Positions 58,959-64,000 of a stretch of 64,000 bases of DNA are shown one piece after another. How positions within the stretch are numbered: position 1 is the stretch's first letter; each line of letters begins with the position of its first letter. The notes under the pieces were generated by a model. It worked only from the letters and a program-made list of their open reading frames with translations, searched no databases and was not told the origin of the DNA. This stretch comes from Comamonas testosteroni TK102 (GTDB lineage: Bacteria > Pseudomonadota > Gammaproteobacteria > Burkholderiales > Burkholderiaceae_C). Location of the stretch: NCBI RefSeq assembly GCF_000739375.1, contig NZ_CP006704.1, forward strand, positions 5,456,001 to 5,520,000, read 5' to 3'. The translations under genes and the position numbers were made by a program.

Positions 58959-61661
58959 TCAGTCCGCAGTCGCGACAGCCACCAGCGGCTGCCCCTCGCG
59001 GGTCTGTTCCAGCAGGCGCGTGAAGTCTTCGGCCGGCAAGGGCCGGCTGCAGAAATAGCCCTGAAAGTAGTCGCAGCCCTTTTGCTGCAGGAAGCTCAGT
59101 TGCTCCTGGGTTTCCACGCCTTCGGCCAGGACCTTCAGGCCCATGGCATGACCGAGGGCAATGACCGAGCTGCTGATGGTCATATCGTCCGCGCTGTGCG
59201 GAATGTCGCGGATAAAGCCCTGATCGATCTTGAGCAGATCGAGCGGGAAGCGCTTGAGGTGCGCCAGCGACGAATAGCCGGTGCCAAAGTCATCAATGGC
59301 CAGGCGAAGGCCCAGCTCGCGCAGGCGGTTGAGCACGGCCAGTGCCTCCTCGGGCTTTTCGGCCAGTGCGCTTTCGGTGATTTCCAGCTCCAGCAGACTG
59401 GCCGGAAAGCCCGACTCGGCCAGCGCCCTGGCCGTGGCACCGGCAATATCGGTCAGCAAAAACTGATGCAGCGAGACATTGACCGCAATCGTCAGATCGG
59501 GCAGGCCTGCGGCACGCCATTGCTGGCCCTGACGACAGGCCTCGCCCAGCACCCACAGGCCCAGCGGACCGATGACGCCCGAATTTTCCGCCACGGTGAT
59601 GAAGCGGGCCGGAGAGATCAGGCCGTCCTCGGGGTCCAGCCAGCGCACCAGGGCTTCCGCCCCCATCAGGCGTCCCGTCGCCAGATCGATCTGCGGCTGG
59701 TAGTGCAAGCGCATATGACCGAGATCCAGCGCACGGCGCAGACGCGCCTCCATGGCCAGGCGCTCGCGGGCGGCCTGAGTCATGTTTTCATGGAAGAAGC
59801 ACCAGGCATTGGAGCCCCTGGCCTTGGCCCCATAAACCGCCGCATGGGCACCCTGCAGCAGATCGCCGGCCGTCAGCGCATGCTCGGGGTACAGACAGAT
59901 GCCGGCACTGACACTCACCACCACGGACAGCCCGTCCGGCGTGGTCCAGGGCTGGCCGGCAGCTGCCATCAGGCGCTCGGCCACCTCCACCGCACTGTCA
60001 CGGCCGCATATGGATTGGGCCACCACGCAGATTTCATCGCCCGCCAGGCGGCCAATGATGTCGCCGTGGCGCAAAGCGCCCTGCATCTGCACAGCCACAT
60101 GCCTGAGCACCTCGTCGCCGATGGAGTGGCCATAGCTGTCGTTCACGTCCTTGAAGCGGTCGATATTGAACAGCAGAACGGCCATGCGGAGGTTGTTGCT
60201 CTGGCTCAGCGCCACCGCCTCGCCCAGCATGCGCGTGAACTGCGCACGGTTTGGCAGACCGGTCAAGGTGTCGCGATGGGCGAGGAAATCCAGCTGCTGC
60301 TCGCGCGCCTTCTCGGCCGAGATGTCGGTAAACATGCAGACGTAATGCGTCACCTTGTCGTTCGCGTCCCTGACCGCGCTCAGCGACATGCGTTCGGGAA
60401 AGACCTCTCCGTTCTTGCGCCTGTTCCAGATTTCACCCTGCCAGTGCCCGGTGGCATGCATGCTGGCCCACATGGCATCGTAGAAGGCCTTGTCATGCCG
60501 GCCAGACTTGAACATGCGCGGCGTCTTGCCCAGCATTTCGGCCTCGGAAAAGCCCAGCAGCCGCGTGAAAGCATGGTTGACCGAGAGAATGCGGCTGTTT
60601 GCATCAGTCACCACCACGCCCTCGATGGTGTTGTCCACCACGGTGGAAGCCAGACGGCTGCGCTCATCGGCTTCGCGACTCGCGGTCTGATCGGAGAGCA
60701 GGCCCGAGATACGTATCAGACGTCCGCTCGCATCCCTGTGTGCCTGACCGCGTGCGCGGAACCAGCGGTACAGACCGTCGAAGCACAGCAGACGCGCCGT
60801 CAGCACCAGCATGCTGCCCTGCTCCAGCGCCTGCTCGGCCTGGGCGCGCGCCGTTGCCGCATCTTCGGGATGCAGGCGCTGGTGGAAATCGAATTCGCGG
60901 GCCAGATCCTGACCCTGGTAGCGCAGCAAGGCGCTCATGCCCGTGGAGAAGTTCAGCCGCCGCTCCAGCGCATCCCATTCCCACACGCCATTGCCGCTGC
61001 CTTCCAGCGCCAGACGCAGCATGGTCTCGCTGCGCATCATGGCATTGCGCGCGCTGACCATCTCGCTCAGGTCCTGCAGCACGCAGACCAGGGCTACCGG
61101 CCCTCCCACCCCCGACGCCGCCACGCGGCTGGTGGTGCACAGCACGGGCGTGACCTTGCCGGTTTCGGCATTCACGCACTGGCGCAGCACCTGAAAGTAG
61201 TCAGTGCTGCCGTCGAGCAGGCGCTGCAGCTGCAGAACCACCTCGTCCCGGTCATGGACCGGCACCAGCACCCGAAAATCCTGGCCGCGCAGCGATTCCA
61301 CGCTTCGGCCCAGCCAACCCGCCAGCTTGGCATTGGCCCAGACAATCTCGGCCCCGCCCACGTGCACGCGGGCCATGCCGGCCGGTGCGTGGCGCACCAC
61401 CAGCTCCAGCTCCTGTGCAGTCTCCCGGCCACGCTGGTCAGCGCGCGTCTTGCGCTGCATGAACCAGAGTGCGACCAGCGCGGTCGCCAGCAACCAAACA
61501 ATGAACAGGCCTATCTGCCAACGCAGCGACTGTCGATTCAGCGATACATCAAAATAGTTGAGCACACCTGCCTGTGCCCCCAACCACAGCATCCCGGCAC
61601 ACAGATAGAGGGCGACAATCACCCTGGGTGTGAGCGCAGAATGCCCCTCCTCGCTTTTCAT
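58959..61661 (-). CDS. PAS-GGDEF-EAL protein, probably a c-di-GMP phosphodiesterase
   Basis: A 900-residue signalling protein. Two membrane helices (about 14-30 and 50-68) are followed by two or three PAS/PAC domains (about 90-440). The GGDEF domain is degenerate: its site reads RLAGDEICVV near 537, so cyclase activity is doubtful. The EAL domain is intact (GAEALVRW near 668, then VNVSLHQF, ITESAL, IDDFGTGYSS and DYFQGYFCSRPL), so c-di-GMP breakdown is the likely activity. The start at 61661 fits AAAGGAAATTC. It is divergent from purU. Confidence 0.93.
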   Translation of the reverse strand: MKSEEGHSALTPRVIVALYLCAGMLWLGAQAGVLNYFDVSLNRQSLRWQIGLFIVWLLATALVALWFMQRKTRADQRGRETAQELELVVRHAPAGMARVHVGGAEIVWANAKLAGWLGRSVESLRGQDFRVLVPVHDRDEVVLQLQRLLDGSTDYFQVLRQCVNAETGKVTPVLCTTSRVAASGVGGPVALVCVLQDLSEMVSARNAMMRSETMLRLALEGSGNGVWEWDALERRLNFSTGMSALLRYQGQDLAREFDFHQRLHPEDAATARAQAEQALEQGSMLVLTARLLCFDGLYRWFRARGQAHRDASGRLIRISGLLSDQTASREADERSRLASTVVDNTIEGVVVTDANSRILSVNHAFTRLLGFSEAEMLGKTPRMFKSGRHDKAFYDAMWASMHATGHWQGEIWNRRKNGEVFPERMSLSAVRDANDKVTHYVCMFTDISAEKAREQQLDFLAHRDTLTGLPNRAQFTRMLGEAVALSQSNNLRMAVLLFNIDRFKDVNDSYGHSIGDEVLRHVAVQMQGALRHGDIIGRLAGDEICVVAQSICGRDSAVEVAERLMAAAGQPWTTPDGLSVVVSVSAGICLYPEHALTAGDLLQGAHAAVYGAKARGSNAWCFFHENMTQAARERLAMEARLRRALDLGHMRLHYQPQIDLATGRLMGAEALVRWLDPEDGLISPARFITVAENSGVIGPLGLWVLGEACRQGQQWRAAGLPDLTIAVNVSLHQFLLTDIAGATARALAESGFPASLLELEITESALAEKPEEALAVLNRLRELGLRLAIDDFGTGYSSLAHLKRFPLDLLKIDQGFIRDIPHSADDMTISSSVIALGHAMGLKVLAEGVETQEQLSFLQQKGCDYFQGYFCSRPLPAEDFTRLLEQTREGQPLVAVATAD

Positions 61662-61712
61662 GAATTTCCTTTGTCCGCAGGGTCCTCGCCTTGCTGCGAC
61701 AATTGCCCAGCT

Positions 61713-62561
61713 ATGACCCAAGCCTATATTTTGACTTTATCCTGCCCAGACCGACTGGGCCTGGTGCATGCCGTTTCTGGATTCTTGCTTGAGCAAGGCG
61801 GCAATATTGAAGAAGCAGCGCAGTACAACGACCCGGTAACCGGCCTGTTCTTCATGCGCGTGCAGTTTGCCTGCGATGGCAAAGACGCCGCCTCTCTAAA
61901 GGCATCCGTTGCTCAATTAGCTGATCAATATCAAATGCAGTGGAGTTTGCACTCCAAAGCCGAGCGCATCAAGACCGTGATCATGGTCAGCAAGGAAGGC
62001 CACTGCCTCAACGACCTGCTGTTCCGCTGGAAGTCGGGTCTGCTGCCCATCGAGATCAAGGCCATCATCAGCAACCACCGCGAGTTCTATCAGCTGGCGG
62101 CCAGCTACAACATTCCCTTCCATCACATTCCCGTGACTGCCGCGACCAAGGCCCAGGCCGAAGAGCGCCAGTACGAGATCATCGAGGAAGAAGGCGCCGA
62201 GCTGGTAGTGCTGGCCCGCTACATGCAGGTGCTGTCCAACGATCTGTGCAAAAAGCTGGCCGGTCGCGCCATCAATATCCACCACAGCTTCCTGCCCAGC
62301 TTCAAGGGTGCCAAGCCTTACTACCAGGCGCATGACCGCGGCGTGAAGCTGATCGGTGCCACCGCCCACTATGTGACCGCCGACCTCGACGAAGGCCCGA
62401 TCATCGAACAGGACGTGGCGCGCGCCGACCATACCGACACCGTCGAAGACCTGACGGCCCGCGGCCGCGACACCGAGAGCCAGGTACTGGCACGTGCCGT
62501 GAAATGGCATAGCGAGCGACGCGTCATTCTCAACGGTCACAAGACCGTGGTGTTCCGCTAA
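61713..62561 (+). CDS. purU: Formyltetrahydrofolate deformylase
   Basis: A 282-residue enzyme that hydrolyses 10-formyltetrahydrofolate to formate and tetrahydrofolate, balancing the one-carbon pool for purine synthesis. The N-terminal ACT domain (YILTLSCPDRLGLVHAVSGF) is followed by a formyltransferase-type catalytic domain with the Asn-His-Asp motif (AINIHHSFLPSFKGAKPYYQ, then ATAHYVTADLDEGPI). The ATG at 61713 gives the expected length; the open frame upstream is antisense to the EAL gene. It is divergent from the GGDEF-EAL gene with 51 bases between. Confidence 0.96.
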   Translation: MTQAYILTLSCPDRLGLVHAVSGFLLEQGGNIEEAAQYNDPVTGLFFMRVQFACDGKDAASLKASVAQLADQYQMQWSLHSKAERIKTVIMVSKEGHCLNDLLFRWKSGLLPIEIKAIISNHREFYQLAASYNIPFHHIPVTAATKAQAEERQYEIIEEEGAELVVLARYMQVLSNDLCKKLAGRAINIHHSFLPSFKGAKPYYQAHDRGVKLIGATAHYVTADLDEGPIIEQDVARADHTDTVEDLTARGRDTESQVLARAVKWHSERRVILNGHKTVVFR

Positions 62562-62585
62562 ATCCCTGGGCTTGGGATTGACCAT

Positions 62586-63488
62586 ATGACCCGCAGCCCC
62601 GGCTCCTTGAACAGCATTACGGCCAGGCGGATTCCGCCAATACAGTGCCTGCTCACTTTCGAGGCGCTGGCGCGGCTGCGCTCGGTCACGTTGACGGCGG
62701 AGGAACTGTGTGTCACGCCCAGCGCCGTCAGCCACCGGGTCAAGCAGCTGGAGCAGATTCTGGGCGCGCGCCTGTTTGGCCGCACGGATTTCTCGCTGAC
62801 CACGGACGGCAGCTCCTATCTGGCCCATGTGCGCGAAGGCCTGGGCGCCTTGCAGCGCTTCCCCGGAGCATCGGCCTCGCCCGGACGCAGACGCCTGAAA
62901 CTGGCCGTCACCCCCACATTTGCGCGCGTGATCCTGATTCCACGCCTGCGCCAGTTCACCGAGGCCTATCCCGAAATCGACATTGCGCTGCAGGTTTCGA
63001 TTCCGCTGCTGGATGTGATCGGTGAGGACGCCGACCTGATGGTGCGCTTCGGCGCCGGCCACTATGCCGACGTGGAGCATATCGAACTGGCCCGCGACAC
63101 CGTCACACCGCTGGCCTCACCCAGCTTCATCCGCGAGCACGGACCGTTCGAGCGCCCGGACGACCTGGAAGGCATGCCGCTGCTGCGCAGCCCGCTGGAG
63201 CCCTGGCGCACCTGGTTCGCCGCGACCGGCCTCGACATGGCCGAACCCAACGAAGGCTCTCAGTTCAACGACATCGGCCTGATGTGCGACGCCGCATCGG
63301 CCAGCATGGGGATTGCCCTGGTACGCCACAAGCTCGGAGCCCCCTGGCTGGAAAACGGCACACTGGTGCGCCTGTTCGATGTCGATGCTCCCAGCCCCCA
63401 CGCACACTATCTGTGCTGGAAGACCGGCATCATGGATCGCTGGGAATGCGCAGCCTTCGCAGAGTGGCTGCGCAAGGCCATGGGCTGA
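62586..63488 (+). CDS. LysR-family regulator (GcvA-like)
   Basis: A 300-residue LysR regulator. It opens IPPIQCLLTFEALARLRSVT, then LTAEELCVTPSAVSHRVKQLE, which is the GcvA-type wing and recognition helix. The effector domain begins near 100 (RRRLKLAVTPTFARVILIPR). GcvA controls glycine cleavage in E. coli. Here it follows purU by 24 bases in the same direction, so it may be co-transcribed with, and link to, one-carbon metabolism; its target is not shown. Confidence 0.92.
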   Translation: MTRSPGSLNSITARRIPPIQCLLTFEALARLRSVTLTAEELCVTPSAVSHRVKQLEQILGARLFGRTDFSLTTDGSSYLAHVREGLGALQRFPGASASPGRRRLKLAVTPTFARVILIPRLRQFTEAYPEIDIALQVSIPLLDVIGEDADLMVRFGAGHYADVEHIELARDTVTPLASPSFIREHGPFERPDDLEGMPLLRSPLEPWRTWFAATGLDMAEPNEGSQFNDIGLMCDAASASMGIALVRHKLGAPWLENGTLVRLFDVDAPSPHAHYLCWKTGIMDRWECAAFAEWLRKAMG

Positions 63489-63568
63489 GCGGCGACCCGT
63501 CGGCTGCGCTGCGGCGCAGCCCGTTGCACAGGCCGCGCGATGGATAACGAAGATGGAGCACTCACGGC

Positions 63569-64000
63569 ATGAACCTGCAGCCCAGGCTGTACCCCGGCCT
63601 TGACCAGAACCAGGCACTCAACAGCGAAGCGTCGTCGCTGCTCATCCGCGCCCTGGCCGGCACGGGCAAGACGACCACGCTGGCCATCAAGGCCGTCGAC
63701 CTGATCCGCACCCAGGGCGCGCGCAAGGTGCTGATGCTGGCCTACTCCGAGGCCGGCATCAAGGCCATTCAGGCACGCCTGGACCGGCTCACCGCCGTCC
63801 ACCTCGAAGGCCTGCACCTGCTCACTCTGGAGCAGTTTTGCGCCCGCCTACTCGAAGAGCAGGGCGACCCCGTGCCCATGCTCTCCTCTGCCCTGGAGAA
63901 GAACCTGCTCATCCAGCAGGCGCATGAGGCGCTGTTGCAAGAGGCCGAACGGCATGCCGAGCTCGACATCCCCGAGCTGTCCGACTATTTCGCACGCCCG
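63569..64000 (+). CDS. UvrD-type superfamily 1 helicase, N-terminal fragment
   Basis: The frame is open to the right edge, giving the first 144 residues. The P-loop ALAGTGKTTTLAIKAVDLIR lies near residue 28-47 and is followed by the Ia-type segment KVLMLAYSEAGIKAIQARL. This is the ATP-binding start of a UvrD/Rep-like helicase domain. The rest is outside the window, so a nuclease or other added domain cannot be judged. The ATG at 63569 lies 80 bases after the LysR gene. Confidence 0.85.
   Translation, partial: MNLQPRLYPGLDQNQALNSEASSLLIRALAGTGKTTTLAIKAVDLIRTQGARKVLMLAYSEAGIKAIQARLDRLTAVHLEGLHLLTLEQFCARLLEEQGDPVPMLSSALEKNLLIQQAHEALLQEAERHAELDIPELSDYFARP

Noticed and set aside
59082-61712. Long N-terminal extension of purU
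   Set aside because: This part is antisense to the PAS-GGDEF-EAL gene; purU has its normal ACT domain start at 61713.

Overview
The window looks like chromosomal DNA of a Comamonadaceae member (Betaproteobacteria, Burkholderiales), most like Comamonas. The support is: high-GC coding throughout; three orphan Bug/TctC-type solute-binding proteins; the beta-proteobacterial families DUF1840 and DUF3567; and two families of short intergenic repeats of the kind common in Comamonadaceae. The genus is an inference, because there is no rRNA or other marker gene. I saw no tRNA, rRNA, CRISPR array, insertion sequence or prophage gene. The window is almost entirely metabolic, transport and regulatory genes.

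Layout. 1-5.6 kb: end of an MFS transporter, htpG with a heat-shock-type promoter, a pseudouridine synthase (rluB) with a very long repetitive Arg/Asp-rich N-terminus, and a Crp/Fnr regulator. 5.8-15.8 kb: a complete Liv-type ABC transporter bracketed by two CoA ligases, then a Bug protein. 15.8-21.2 kb: cell-envelope genes (DUF1840, cyclopropane fatty acid synthase, a membrane-anchored unknown, a lipoprotein aminopeptidase, an EptA-type phosphoethanolamine transferase). 21.2-27.5 kb: an SsuABC/ThiXYZ-like ABC operon with two different binding proteins and a nucleobase-type deaminase, divergent from a 2-oxoglutarate dioxygenase, then acyl-CoA-binding protein. 27.6-34.4 kb: a porin, then a four-gene catabolic operon (TauD/TfdA dioxygenase, BKACE/DUF849, Bug protein, quinone oxidoreductase) divergent from an AraC regulator. 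34.4-40.8 kb: M20 amidohydrolase plus a Liv-type binding protein, a molybdopterin oxidoreductase, and a Cache-GGDEF diguanylate cyclase.

41.1-43.8 kb holds the most distinctive unit: a Tat-exported flavin amine oxidase, a periplasmic c-type cytochrome and a RidA-family protein with a lipoprotein signal. Together they look like a periplasmic amine dehydrogenation system in which amine is oxidised, electrons pass to cytochrome c, and the imine is hydrolysed by RidA. 43.8-50.5 kb: a five-gene operon (pirin, cysteine hydrolase, YtcJ amidohydrolase, DoxX, MFS) divergent from a LysR regulator, with a perfect palindrome between them. 50.6-54.7 kb: Bug protein, TraB/GumN protein, and a fumarylacetoacetase-family enzyme divergent from an IclR regulator with its own palindrome. 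54.7-64 kb: DUF3108 and DUF3567 proteins, a small membrane protein, an AbrB-family membrane protein, a ChaN lipoprotein, a PAS-GGDEF-EAL protein, purU, a GcvA-like LysR regulator, and the start of a UvrD-type helicase.

Overall the region shows a scavenging, aromatic- and amine-degrading lifestyle. It has seven solute-binding proteins, several dioxygenases and hydrolases, and local regulators each with a recognisable candidate operator.
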